DNA of 64,000 nucleotides from Moritella sp. PE36 (GTDB taxonomy: Bacteria > Pseudomonadota > Gammaproteobacteria > Enterobacterales > Moritellaceae), in the NCBI RefSeq assembly GCF_000170855.1, contig NZ_ABCQ01000004.1, forward strand, positions 1 through 64,000, given 5' to 3'. The notes beneath the pieces were generated by a model. The model did not search any database, had not been told where the DNA came from, and saw nothing but the letters and a program-made list of their open reading frames with translations. The translations under genes and the position numbers were made by a program. The stretch's first letter is position 1. Each line of letters opens with the position of its first letter. Below, in pieces: positions 48,081 through 57,415 of this stretch.

Positions 48081-48563
48081 GTGATGAAACTCATACAACT
48101 AAATGACATCCAGATTAAAATGCTTATCCAGTCTGGTGATAAGCCTAAAGATCTTACGTTTATTGAGCGTTCTATTCCACCTATACATGTTTTGGTTCGC
48201 TCAATGGATCTTCGCCATAATCGAGTAGACGTGATCTGGGCGTTGCCTTATTTCATCCGAACACACTCTCAAATTATTGGTGCCTGTGGTTTCAAGGACG
48301 CCCCAAAAAACAGTTGTATTGAAATTGGCTATAATGTGGCACCTGATGCCCAAGGTTTGGGCATCGCAACTTCCGCGGTTAAACAACTCAGCCAAATTGC
48401 ATTTGACTCTGCTTTAGTTGATACGGTTATTGCTCTGATTGCTTCAGATAACAAAGCCTCACTAAATGTCGTTCAAAAAAATGGATTTTCATTCAAAGAA
48501 TTTATCGTTGACTTCGATGGTGAACAATTAGAATCCTGGGAATTGAATAAAGGTGTTCGTTAA
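48081..48563 (+). CDS. GNAT acetyltransferase, RimJ/RimL-like
   Basis: The 160-aa protein has the acetyl-CoA loop DAQGLGIATSAVKQL, preceded by IEIGYNVAP, and NKASLNVVQKNGF near the C-terminus. This is the pattern of RimJ/RimL/SpeG-like acetyltransferases. It lies 65 bp after the EamA gene on the same strand and before a hairpin. The substrate cannot be predicted. Confidence 0.82.
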   Translation: MMKLIQLNDIQIKMLIQSGDKPKDLTFIERSIPPIHVLVRSMDLRHNRVDVIWALPYFIRTHSQIIGACGFKDAPKNSCIEIGYNVAPDAQGLGIATSAVKQLSQIAFDSALVDTVIALIASDNKASLNVVQKNGFSFKEFIVDFDGEQLESWELNKGVR

Positions 48564-48593
48564 TAGGGCGTAACCCCATTCGAACAACAAAAA

Positions 48594-48622
48594 AACACCT
48601 AACAGCTTTCACCGTTAGGCAT
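48594..48622. terminator. Terminator-like hairpin between the GNAT gene and lamB
   Basis: CCTAAC and GTTAGG pair with extension by AAC/GTT-type pairs around a 10-nt loop. It lies after both converging genes. Confidence 0.5.
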
Positions 48623-48709
48623 CTTTATGATTCGGGGTTTTTGCTGCAAACAAAAATGACTCCCCTTTAACTATCTTGCTTGCTACTTATGCACGCTGCA
48701 TACAAGGTA

Positions 48710-49987
48710 TTAGAACCAAGCTTCAACTTGCATACCTATAGTATAGTCGCTATCGCCTTTACTTGAGCCCATAGTTGTACCTTCGTCATCAGTTAAATAT
48801 GACGCAAATACTCGTAGTTCAGGTCGAGCCCAGAAACTGTCGCCCATTGACCATGCTTGAGCGATAGTCACTTTGCTGCCGCCTTTATCTTCTGTACCTT
48901 TAGATTCAGAAAACACACCTAGTTCCAAAATGGTTTTCATGTTCTGGTTCCATTTGTACATAGGACGAACTACAGCACTGAATAGCTCATGCTCTTCTTC
49001 TGCTAAACCTACATCAGCAGAATTTGCATACATTAATTGATGGCCAACTTCGATGTTATCGCCAAAGCTCACCACGCCCCAGTTAATTACACGATAACCC
49101 GTAGCATCATTCTGTTCACCAGAACGGTCAAACCATGCTCCCGCACCTAGCGCAGCCATTTGCGTACCGTAAGAACTGGTACCATATTGCAATACAGTTT
49201 GGTTAAAGCCGTTGCTTAAGCCCTGCTGTAAAATGGCTGTTAACATCACACCATCATCAGCTTTAACGGTTTGATTTTCTTTTTCATTAGCAAAGTTATA
49301 TACCGCAGCAACTTCTAACGTCGCATTGTTCCATAGGTTGATACCCGCATAACGTGCATCAAAGATATGGCCATTTACCGACTCTGATTTTTTACCAATC
49401 ACGCCCCATGTAGGTGCTGTAACACCGTCTGGATTATGGATGTAACCATATTCATCTTCATCAGTCTTTTGATTACCATCATCTAACATCCACGCCAGTG
49501 ATAATTTACCAGGGCCAACACTTAAGTTTTCAATACCACCACCAGCACCACCAGATGTATTTAAGAAGTAGAAATCGGTAATATGAATATCTTTACGTTG
49601 GTAGTAACGTTTACCCGCCCACATTGTTGCTTCTTTATCACTAGCAATCAGGCCTGTTGCTTGCACGTTAAATTGCGCAACGTTAAAGTCACCATCTTCC
49701 CAACCATTATTACCTGAGTTGCCTTGCGCTATCATCGCGTCAACAACCCATTTTTGATCTTCCATACCCTCTATTTTTGGTAATTCTTGGCGGAAACCAA
49801 ACTCTGCGTACAGGTCATTTTCATTACCTAAACGACCAATCTTATTTTTTTCAAACGAGTAATTTTCACCATTGTTACCGCTAAGTCCAGTGCCAGCTCG
49901 CATATAGCCATTAAAATCAACAGCGCCAACAGCAGAAGTAAGTAAGGCAGCAGATACAGCAATTGCAACACGATTTAAATTTTTCAT
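48710..49987 (-). CDS. lamB: Maltoporin
   Basis: About 425 aa. The signal peptide is MKNLNRVAIAVSAALLTS with cleavage at AVGA-VDFNGY; the mature start VDFNGYMRAGTGLS is the LamB hallmark. The sequence is beta-strand-rich with a C-terminal VEAWF ending in Phe, as outer-membrane porins require. It lets maltodextrins diffuse across the outer membrane. The ATG at 49987 is chosen because it gives a standard signal peptide; an upstream ATG adds 11 polar residues. It is single-gene and not linked to malK; no malM is present. Confidence 0.93.
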   Translation of the reverse strand: MKNLNRVAIAVSAALLTSAVGAVDFNGYMRAGTGLSGNNGENYSFEKNKIGRLGNENDLYAEFGFRQELPKIEGMEDQKWVVDAMIAQGNSGNNGWEDGDFNVAQFNVQATGLIASDKEATMWAGKRYYQRKDIHITDFYFLNTSGGAGGGIENLSVGPGKLSLAWMLDDGNQKTDEDEYGYIHNPDGVTAPTWGVIGKKSESVNGHIFDARYAGINLWNNATLEVAAVYNFANEKENQTVKADDGVMLTAILQQGLSNGFNQTVLQYGTSSYGTQMAALGAGAWFDRSGEQNDATGYRVINWGVVSFGDNIEVGHQLMYANSADVGLAEEEHELFSAVVRPMYKWNQNMKTILELGVFSESKGTEDKGGSKVTIAQAWSMGDSFWARPELRVFASYLTDDEGTTMGSSKGDSDYTIGMQVEAWF

Positions 49988-50089
49988 ATATTCTAAATCC
50001 TTGAAAGAGTTTGGTTTCATTTTTTTAAGGCGGTGGTCTCATTGCTCACTGCCTCGAAGACAAATTCATACTAAGATGTTTTAAAATAA

Positions 50090-50132
50090 TCGACCTCCTC
50101 CACCCCCGGTTAATTTAAGGAGGATGAAAAAG
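50090..50132. promoter_or_regulatory. Candidate MalT boxes upstream of lamB
   Basis: GGAGGATGA (50119-50127, plus strand) and the inverse GGGGGTGGAGGAGG (50094-50107, minus strand) lie ~105-145 bp before the lamB start. They match boxes in the malP-malT region. The rest of the ~540-bp gap to the LruC-domain gene is A+T-rich with no gene. Confidence 0.5.
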
Positions 50133-50556
50133 GCTGAGAAAACCGTAAGCGGGATTTTTTATGAGTCAGATCACTTAACTAGGGCGTATTTAGGCAATGG
50201 TTAAACGCAAGGGGGAAATGTAGTGTTAGCTCGATCATGTTTTGCGGCATAAAAGCGTATTTTAGTCATCAGAACAACCTAAAATGACCCAAATTTACAA
50301 GTGTGATCTAGCCAGCAAACTCCAGTATTAATGTATAAATACTGACGTGGTGAATGAACTTATCCCTAACTGACGACTACACCAAGAAAATCCACGCATC
50401 TGCAAATTGATTCTTATTATGCTTTGCAATTTGCAAATCCATCTAAAGAAATCACATTAAATCATTGTTTATACGGTAAATAGCAATTGGCTTAAAATAT
50501 GCATTGCAACTTAAGTACATAGCAAAATGCATTTCCAAGGACTGAGGAATGAACAT

Positions 50557-52689
50557 ATGATCAAATTTTCCTATCTACGTTATATATTCGTCTCGTTATT
50601 ACTCTATGTAACGACTCCTCACTTGCTCTATGCTGCGCCTTTTGACCTCTGCCCTACCGAGGCATTTCTATCTCAATACACCAATAACGCTACCCATTAT
50701 AAGTCAGTAGATTTATCCACAGGTGCAGTGAGCACAATACAAATTGACGATAACTTAGGCTCAGATTCAGTTAATGCCATTGCCTTCAATGAAACCGATC
50801 GCTACATTTACGGATTTAATAAGCAACTACTTTCTTTAGTCAGATTTGACCGTGATTTTAAAGCCACCGTATTACCGTTTAAAAATCCGCCTACTAACAA
50901 TTTTTATGTCGCTGATATTTCCAATAATAACTATTATTTTTACCGCTGGAATGTTGGTCTTTTCTATACGTCGTTGGATGCCAGCGATCCCGACTACCTC
51001 ACCATCATACAAGTAACCGGGGCTAATCAAAGCATGGGCATTGCCGACTTTGCCTTTCATCCTATCGACGGCAACTTATATGCGGTTGAAAGTTTGACAG
51101 GCGATCTATATCAAATAAACCCAACAGATGGGTCTGCAATTGTCGTCGCTAATACCGGATTCACCGCTTCCGGCAGTGCGTTTGGTGCCGCTTATTTCGA
51201 TATTTTAGGTAACCTTTATTTTGTCCGCAACAATGACGGTAATGTTTATCGTACCGATATTACTGATCCGAATAATATTTCGGGTGCGACCGTGTATTTT
51301 GCCCAAGCAGCTCCGACCAACAGTAATGACGGAGCTCGCTGTGCCAGTGCCCCGGTGATCTCTTCTAATACCGATTATGGGGATGCGCCAGACTCTTACG
51401 GCACCACACTGGCAAATAATGGTGCCCGCCATTTGATTAACTATCACAACCACTTTTTAGGCTCGAGTATTGATGCCGAATCCGATGCGAGAATTTATCC
51501 GAGTTCAGATGAAAGTGTCAGTATTAAGGATGAAGACGGAATCATATTTAAAACCAGCCTGATCCCAGGTTTAGACGCTCAAGTCAATGTGGTCGTTGGT
51601 GGTGAAGCAACGAGTTACCTCAATGCCTGGTTTGACTGGAATCGTGATGGTGACTTCAATGATGCCAACGAACGAGCCATCAGTGGTTTACAACTATTAC
51701 CTGGTAGTCATGATGTGCTGTTTCGAGTACCGGATGGTGCCACTCCTGGCGCAAGCTGGTCACGCTTTCGCCTCGGCAGTATCGCGGATATAAGTAATAA
51801 TGGCGGTTATGTTTATGGCGAAGTCGAAGATTATCAAATCAACATCACAACAGCCAATACCACCTATTTGTATTATCCAAGTAAATATGATTTTGTTACC
51901 ATCGCGTACGAAGATATGTGGCCAGAAATCGGGGATTATGATTTTAATGATGTATTGATGTACTATCGCGTCACACTCGTCATGCAAAACAGTAAAGTTG
52001 CTAGAATAGATGTGTCAGGGCAACTCGCCGCCTACGGTGCTGATTATTCCAATGGTTTTGCGATAAAATTACCTGGGATAGCACGTTCACAAATAAATGA
52101 AGGTCTTATTAAACTCCGTCATAATGGCCTAGTATTACAAGATGAAGCACCATTAGAACAAGGTCAAACTAATGCTGTTGTGATCATTACAGAAAACCTC
52201 AAACATACTTTTCTAAAAAGTAATTGTGGGTTAAGTTTTTATCGCACTGAGCTTGGTTGTGCAAATAACGATCTGTTCACATTTGATATTACCATCCCAT
52301 TCATCACACCTATCAATTTCTCAGCTATGCCAGCTATGCCATTAGACCCGTTCATCTTTGGTAGTGAAAATCGCAGTCGTAATGATTTCTACGGCAGTAC
52401 CATGCCTGGTCGCGCTTTTGAAGTTCATTTAGCTGATATGCCCGTTACCGATCTTGGTAGTACCAGCTATTTTGGCCAGCATGATGATCGCTCACTACCA
52501 CCATCACGAACTTACAGAGATAAGCGTAATTTACCTTGGGCGATAGAAGTCGGCAGTCAGTGGACTCCTGCCTATGAAGGTACGGATATTTCCATTGCTT
52601 ATCCAGAGTTTATTAACTTCATTCTCAGTGATGGACAGCTAAATACCAATTGGTTCAATCACCCGATCACAAATAAAACGTATCAGTAG
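50557..52689 (+). CDS. LruC-domain secreted/surface protein with GEVED module
   Basis: About 710 aa with a signal peptide (cleavage near LLYA-APFDL). The N-terminal ~250 residues look like a beta-propeller (YIYGFNKQLLSLVRFD; GNLYAVESLTGDLYQIN). A GEVED module follows (DYGDAPDSYGTT ... YVYGEVEDYQI). The C-terminal part is a LruC domain, with the acidic DMWPEIGDYDFNDVLMYYR motif likely to bind calcium. The ATG at 50557 follows GAGG. A lipoprotein gene follows after 8 bp. The pair is probably surface-exposed; the role is unknown. Confidence 0.75.
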   Translation: MIKFSYLRYIFVSLLLYVTTPHLLYAAPFDLCPTEAFLSQYTNNATHYKSVDLSTGAVSTIQIDDNLGSDSVNAIAFNETDRYIYGFNKQLLSLVRFDRDFKATVLPFKNPPTNNFYVADISNNNYYFYRWNVGLFYTSLDASDPDYLTIIQVTGANQSMGIADFAFHPIDGNLYAVESLTGDLYQINPTDGSAIVVANTGFTASGSAFGAAYFDILGNLYFVRNNDGNVYRTDITDPNNISGATVYFAQAAPTNSNDGARCASAPVISSNTDYGDAPDSYGTTLANNGARHLINYHNHFLGSSIDAESDARIYPSSDESVSIKDEDGIIFKTSLIPGLDAQVNVVVGGEATSYLNAWFDWNRDGDFNDANERAISGLQLLPGSHDVLFRVPDGATPGASWSRFRLGSIADISNNGGYVYGEVEDYQINITTANTTYLYYPSKYDFVTIAYEDMWPEIGDYDFNDVLMYYRVTLVMQNSKVARIDVSGQLAAYGADYSNGFAIKLPGIARSQINEGLIKLRHNGLVLQDEAPLEQGQTNAVVIITENLKHTFLKSNCGLSFYRTELGCANNDLFTFDITIPFITPINFSAMPAMPLDPFIFGSENRSRNDFYGSTMPGRAFEVHLADMPVTDLGSTSYFGQHDDRSLPPSRTYRDKRNLPWAIEVGSQWTPAYEGTDISIAYPEFINFILSDGQLNTNWFNHPITNKTYQ

Positions 52690-52697
52690 GTATCGCT

Positions 52698-53213
52698 ATG
52701 ACATTTAAACAAAAAATATTCATCTGCACGGTTATTTGCATGTCTATTTCGGCATGTGGCGGCAGCGATTCACCATCTGGAAACTCTAGCACGCCATCAG
52801 GCAATCCGGCAGCGACTACAGTGGACGGTGCTAAGCAAGAACTGACCCAGGATGAAGACAGCTTTATTCCAACAGCAAGCAACGACAACAGCTTACAAAA
52901 TATCAATGCATCAAGTGCCTTGAACTATCAAGCATCAACCACTATGCAATTACAGATAGATTCAAATAGTGCTCAACCTTGTAATATAAATATTTACAAA
53001 CAATACGATAAATTTTTAGGCCCGGTGTTTGCTCCAAATCCCGATAGCCAGGTCATACAAATAAATTCTGATACTTGTAGTTATTCAGGCCCCATTTATA
53101 TTTTAAACCAACAACAAAGGCTATTAGCTGAAGTTGTGTCATTACAGCATGCAACGACCAGTTACCATGAAATCATCATCTCCAGCAATACCATTACCCT
53201 TCGCCTTAATTAG
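52698..53213 (+). CDS. Small lipoprotein partner of the LruC-domain protein
   Basis: The 171-aa protein has a lipoprotein signal with lipobox SISAC (Cys at about 20), followed by a low-complexity Gly/Ser/Pro tether (GGSDSPSGNSST). The C-terminal half has no recognised domain but has a strand-rich pattern and two Cys that could pair. It lies 8 bp after the LruC gene, so it is co-translated and probably works with it. Function is unknown. Confidence 0.65.
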   Translation: MTFKQKIFICTVICMSISACGGSDSPSGNSSTPSGNPAATTVDGAKQELTQDEDSFIPTASNDNSLQNINASSALNYQASTTMQLQIDSNSAQPCNINIYKQYDKFLGPVFAPNPDSQVIQINSDTCSYSGPIYILNQQQRLLAEVVSLQHATTSYHEIIISSNTITLRLN

Positions 53214-53229
53214 CAGAACCTTAATGAGT

Positions 53230-53259
53230 GAAAAGTCTATCTTTGTATGGACTTTTTCA
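53230..53259 (+). terminator. Terminator of the LruC/lipoprotein operon
   Basis: GAAAAGTC and GACTTTTTC pair around a 12-nt loop with a T-rich 3' arm, 17 bp after the lipoprotein stop. Confidence 0.6.
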
Positions 53260-53284
53260 TTCCACAATAAGCCACAAGCACATA

Positions 53285-53548
53285 TATACCCAAGTTACTT
53301 CAAGATGCTATATCAGAGACTAGCTGGGATGTCAGAGCAAGGCACAAGATGCAGATAATGGTTATTCCATTTTCAAATATTGTAACGCTGCACTGTTATT
53401 CCAGCTAGCCTCCCGTAGGGCAAACCGAATGAATGAATTTCCGGCGTTATGAACTCTTGATTTAGAATAACTAAATCATCGACTTCATGCCTTGAATCTC
53501 CGCTCCTTTCGATTTGCTGATTGTGCATTTTGAAGTAGCTTGGGTATA
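53285..53548. repeat. MITE-like element with 24-bp terminal inverted repeats
   Basis: The left end TATACCCAAGTTACTTCAAG (continuing ATGC) is the inverse of the right end GCATTTTGAAGTAGCTTGGG (continuing TATA), with two mismatches, giving a 264-bp non-coding element. The ends resemble repeats common in Vibrio/Photobacterium-type genomes (recalled, not searched). The right end lies 34 bp before the BaeS-type kinase gene, so it may carry part of that promoter. Confidence 0.7.
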
Positions 53549-53582
53549 ATCATCTTGATTCTCTCATTCAAAGGTCACTTAA

Positions 53583-55004
53583 ATGCGTTTAACCATTTTC
53601 CATAAATTGTTTATCTCGTTAATGCTCATTAGCATGCTGATGATGGTCGGCATGGCATTACTGATCAACAATAGCTTTCAAAATGGCTTTCAAAGCTATC
53701 TTAATCAAAGTGAAGTCGAAAAAGTCGAGTCGATGGCTGAAGATATCAGTGACTATTATTCATCAGACCAGGGTTGGCGCCAGCTACAACAGCAACCAGA
53801 ATTATGGGACAGACTCTTACGAAATATTGGTGAATATCCCCGAAGACCCAAGGATCACTCCGGTCCGACATCCAGAAAAAGCCGACCTGATTACAACCGA
53901 CTCGAAGCACGGCTTAATTTATTAGATAAAGATGAAAATTCCATTATTGGCAAGCGTAAGAATTTACGTCGTTTACATGCCAACATACAAATCACCAAGG
54001 TTGCGATCACCAAAAATGAACAAACAATTGGCTGGTTATCCATTATTCAAAGAGAAAATATTAAAGGTCATTTAGCCGAACGCTTCCTGCGCCAACAGTT
54101 GGACAATTTTTATTGGATTGCAGCTTGGGCAGCCCTGTTTTCATTTATTGTTGCTGCGTTATTGGTTCGTCACCTTTTAAAACCTTTAAAAAGCTTACAC
54201 TCTGCAGCAAAATCACTGTCTAATGGTAATTTTAATTATCACATTGATGTGCGCGGTAAAGATGAACTCGCTGAACTATCCCTCGCATTTAATTTATTAA
54301 CCTCCACCTTAAAGACTCAGAAATTATCACGAGAGCAATGGCTCGCCGATATTTCTCATGAACTGCGAACCCCGATTGCGGTCTTGCTCAGTGAAATTGA
54401 AGCCATTGAAGACGGTATCCGCCAACCAGAGCCAAAATATATTAGGTCATTACACGATCAAGTCATTACTCTCACCCGCTTAGTTGATGACTTATATTCA
54501 TTATCTCAATCAGACAGTGGTATCCTTATCGACACATCACATACTGTCGATATCACTAATATTATCAATAATATTGCCAATCAAAACGAAGTGCGTTTGA
54601 CGGATAAACATATTGCCATTCAACGTTTATACGATCACAGTCAACCGACACTATTAAAAGCGGATGCTAAATCATTGGCCCAACTTATCGGCAACCTATT
54701 CGAAAACAGCTATCGTTACACAGATAAAAATGGGCAAATACAAATTAACTTACAACAAACTAATGACCATATATTATTAACCATTGAAGATAGTGCACCC
54801 GCGGTGCCTGAAGATGCATTACCTAAACTGTTTGATCGCTTATACCGCGTAGACAAATCCCGCAGTCGTGCTAATGGTGGTTCCGGTTTGGGTTTATCTA
54901 TTTGTGAAAACATCGTCAAGATGCATAATGGCAAAATCAGTGCACAGCATTCCGAACTTGGCGGTTTAAAAATTGCTATATCACTTCCAATTAAGGACGA
55001 TTAA
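53583..55004 (+). CDS. baeS: BaeS-type sensor histidine kinase
   Basis: The 473-aa protein has two membrane helices (about 7-28 and 178-198) around a ~150-residue periplasmic sensor. HAMP, HisKA with the phospho-acceptor His in DISHELRTPIAVLLSEIEA, and HATPase (N box NLFENSYRYTDK, G boxes SGLGLSICENIV) follow. The H-box and partner match BaeS. The response regulator gene follows after 3 bp. In E. coli BaeS senses envelope stress; here the sensor domain is only loosely alike, so the signal may differ. Confidence 0.85.
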   Translation: MRLTIFHKLFISLMLISMLMMVGMALLINNSFQNGFQSYLNQSEVEKVESMAEDISDYYSSDQGWRQLQQQPELWDRLLRNIGEYPRRPKDHSGPTSRKSRPDYNRLEARLNLLDKDENSIIGKRKNLRRLHANIQITKVAITKNEQTIGWLSIIQRENIKGHLAERFLRQQLDNFYWIAAWAALFSFIVAALLVRHLLKPLKSLHSAAKSLSNGNFNYHIDVRGKDELAELSLAFNLLTSTLKTQKLSREQWLADISHELRTPIAVLLSEIEAIEDGIRQPEPKYIRSLHDQVITLTRLVDDLYSLSQSDSGILIDTSHTVDITNIINNIANQNEVRLTDKHIAIQRLYDHSQPTLLKADAKSLAQLIGNLFENSYRYTDKNGQIQINLQQTNDHILLTIEDSAPAVPEDALPKLFDRLYRVDKSRSRANGGSGLGLSICENIVKMHNGKISAQHSELGGLKIAISLPIKDD

Positions 55005-55007
55005 TCC

Positions 55008-55688
55008 ATGACACAGCCAGCAAAAACAATACTCGTGGTTGAAGATGAGCCGTCACTGGCCATCGTTTTATGTGAATACCTTGCTCAGGCCGGATTTCAA
55101 ACCCACATCATTGATAATGGCCTTGAGGTAATTGACTGGGTGAAGCAAAAACATCCTGACCTGCTTATTCTCGATTTAATGCTGCCTAATCGTGATGGCC
55201 TCGATATCTATCGTGAATTACGTACCTTTAGCCAAGTACCCGTTGTTATGGCGACCGCCCGTGTCGATGAAATTGACCGCTTATTAGGGCTTGAGCTGGG
55301 TGCTGATGATTATATCTGCAAGCCATACAGCCCTCGAGAAGTCGTCGCTCGCATCAAAAATGTATTACGCCGAACAGTCGAGGTGGCGGCATCATCACCA
55401 CAACATGGGCTGACGATTAATGATAAACAAATGAAAGCCACATTTGACAGTAACGAACTCACCTTAACACCCGCCGAATTTCGTCTGTTAAGCTTCTTTA
55501 ATCACCATCCCGGCCAAGTATTTAACCGAGACCAACTGATGCAAGAGATTTATGCTGACCATCGTTTAGTTACCGACCGCACCATTGATAGTCACATCAA
55601 AAACTTACGTAAAAAATTACAAGATGTAGCGCCTGATAATGAATACATAAAATCCATTTACGGGGTTGGTTACAGATTCACCCTATAA
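55008..55688 (+). CDS. baeR: BaeR-type OmpR-family response regulator
   Basis: The 226-aa protein has a receiver with the acidic pair in VVEDEPS, the phospho-Asp in LLILDLMLPNRDGLDI, and the stretch EIDRLLGLELGADDYICKPY that closely follows BaeR. A winged HTH follows (LTPAEFRLLSFF ... RTIDSHIKNLRKKLQ). It is co-translated with the kinase. The EF-hand gene 140 bp downstream is a candidate target. Confidence 0.88.
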   Translation: MTQPAKTILVVEDEPSLAIVLCEYLAQAGFQTHIIDNGLEVIDWVKQKHPDLLILDLMLPNRDGLDIYRELRTFSQVPVVMATARVDEIDRLLGLELGADDYICKPYSPREVVARIKNVLRRTVEVAASSPQHGLTINDKQMKATFDSNELTLTPAEFRLLSFFNHHPGQVFNRDQLMQEIYADHRLVTDRTIDSHIKNLRKKLQDVAPDNEYIKSIYGVGYRFTL

Positions 55689-55831
55689 TTATGTCTTTTT
55701 TTTAAATTATGCTTAATCTCCACATTTTCTCCATAATTCCTGCGCATTTGTTGCTTATAGTTACTCCATCAACAGGTTAACTCACGGTGAGTTAATCTTG
55801 TTAAGCTAACAACAAGCAACAAAGTGAGAGC

Positions 55832-56383
55832 ATGATGAAAAAGATATTATTTATTACCGCAGCCTTATTAACAGCGATGACAACCACTACATTTGCTTAT
55901 GCAGATAGTGACCACAAACAACGCAATCATGTGTCTTTTGAACAAATGGACACCAACCAAGATGGCAAAATTGCTAAAAATGAAGCAACCGGTCGTTTAG
56001 CCGAAAATTTTGATAAATACGATACTGATAACGACGGTTTCATTACCAAAGCGGAGTTGCCAAACAAAGGTCGACATCATAAAGGCAAGATGTTTGCAAA
56101 GATGGACACTGACAATGATGGTAAAATTTCAAAAGATGAAGCAACCGGTCGTTTAGCCGAAAACTTTGATAAATACGATACTGACAACGACGGTTTCATT
56201 ACCAAAGCGGATATGCCAAACAAAGGTCGACATCATAAAGGTAAAATGTTCAAAAAAATGGACACCGACAATGATGGTCAAATATCTAAACAAGAAATGA
56301 ATCAACACTTTGATAAACTAGATACGAATGGTGATGGTTTCATTTCTAAAGATGAATTAATGAAAAAGCATAAGCAAGGCTAA
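55832..56383 (+). CDS. Exported EF-hand calcium-binding protein with duplicated module
   Basis: The 183-aa protein has a signal peptide (cleavage near AYA-DSDHK) and six EF-hand loops of the DxDxDG type (DTNQDGKIAKNE, DTDNDGFITKAE, DTDNDGKISKDE, DTDNDGFITKAD, DTDNDGQISKQE, DTNGDGFISKDE). The fourth has Asp at loop position 12. A 156-bp (52-codon) unit is tandemly repeated almost unchanged at about 55980-56135 and 56136-56291, so the duplication is recent. A basic GRHHKGKM linker recurs. Located behind baeSR, it may be an envelope-stress output; calcium binding is likely, role unknown. Confidence 0.8.
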   Translation: MMKKILFITAALLTAMTTTTFAYADSDHKQRNHVSFEQMDTNQDGKIAKNEATGRLAENFDKYDTDNDGFITKAELPNKGRHHKGKMFAKMDTDNDGKISKDEATGRLAENFDKYDTDNDGFITKADMPNKGRHHKGKMFKKMDTDNDGQISKQEMNQHFDKLDTNGDGFISKDELMKKHKQG

Positions 56384-56420
56384 TACAATATCGAAATAGC
56401 GTCTTGTTCCGAGATAAAAT

Positions 56421-56450
56421 AAAGGGTGGCCACCGCCACCCTAGTCTTTA
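56421..56450. terminator. Hairpin between EF-hand gene and bluB
   Basis: AGGGTGGC and GCCACCCT form a perfect 8-bp stem with a 4-nt loop, between two converging genes. Confidence 0.65.
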
Positions 56451-56500
56451 TCAGATCACGTGCTCAATTAACCAAACTATGCGGCTTTATCCTCAGTAAC

Positions 56501-57148
56501 TTATTTTGGTGACCATTTTTCTTCATGAATAGCAGCATCAATATCACGACGTGGTAACCAACCTAACTTTTCGAGTTCTGGTTTATCATTAAAGTGAGTG
56601 ACATAACCAACACACAAATAAGCAATAATATTAATCTCTTCAGGAATACCGAGTGCATCTTTCAACACCGAATCATGAATAATACTGACCCAACCAACGC
56701 CCAGATTTTCCGCTCGAGCCGCTAACCACAAATTCTGCACAGCACATACCGTACTATACAAATCCATTTCACTATTAATTGTTCGGCCAATAACGGTGGG
56801 ACCATTACGGCTACGATCGCAAGTAACACAGATCCCCAATGGCGCGTCTAAAATACCTTCTAATTTCAACTTCCGGTATTGCTCCGCTTTTTCATCCGTA
56901 AACATCGCGGCAGATTCAGCATGAGCAGACTCAAAGCCAATTTTTATTTTTTCTTTCGTGGCTTTATTCTTAACCAGAATAAAATCCCAGGGCTGCATAA
57001 AACCAACACTCGGCGCATGGTGAGCAGCTGTTAATATCCGTTTCAGTACATCATCAGGGATGAGATCAGGTTTAAACTGTCCACGTACATCTCGTCGAGA
57101 AAATATAGTTTTATAAACCGCATCTCTTTCATCTTCCGTTATTTTCAT
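56501..57148 (-). CDS. bluB: BluB-like nitroreductase-fold protein (5,6-dimethylbenzimidazole synthase)
   Basis: The 215-aa protein matches BluB, which cannibalises FMNH2 to make the lower ligand of vitamin B12. Visible blocks are FSRRDVRGQFKPDLIPDDVL, HHAPSVGFMQPWDFIL (the BluB-type FMN loop), GRTINSEMDLYSTVCAVQNL, and RAENLGVGWVSII. No other cobalamin genes lie nearby and no B12 riboswitch was seen in the ~270-bp upstream region. It is monocistronic. Confidence 0.85.
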   Translation of the reverse strand: MKITEDERDAVYKTIFSRRDVRGQFKPDLIPDDVLKRILTAAHHAPSVGFMQPWDFILVKNKATKEKIKIGFESAHAESAAMFTDEKAEQYRKLKLEGILDAPLGICVTCDRSRNGPTVIGRTINSEMDLYSTVCAVQNLWLAARAENLGVGWVSIIHDSVLKDALGIPEEINIIAYLCVGYVTHFNDKPELEKLGWLPRRDIDAAIHEEKWSPK

Positions 57149-57415
57149 TTCGTCTCGATCACGCTAGCAATATAATAATGTATTAATTATCTAATTAAAT
57201 CACTGAGGAAGTAAAGCCGCAGTTGCCACCGCTTCAGCATGGCTTAGACTGCTCAAACCTGCTAACAAGCCATGTTTACATCATTTTTGAACGCCCATAT
57301 GAAATAAAATGTTAACTAGATCATGTTTATTCGTGTAAAAGCTCCTTTTACCACCTGAATTACATAAGATGAAGCTAACCAATAAATGTGACCTCGCTAA
57401 CAAACTGAGTGATTT

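Noticed and set aside
57149-57415. Possible cobalamin riboswitch upstream of bluB
   Set aside because: No B12-box-like sequence or suitable stem structure was seen in the 267-bp gap.
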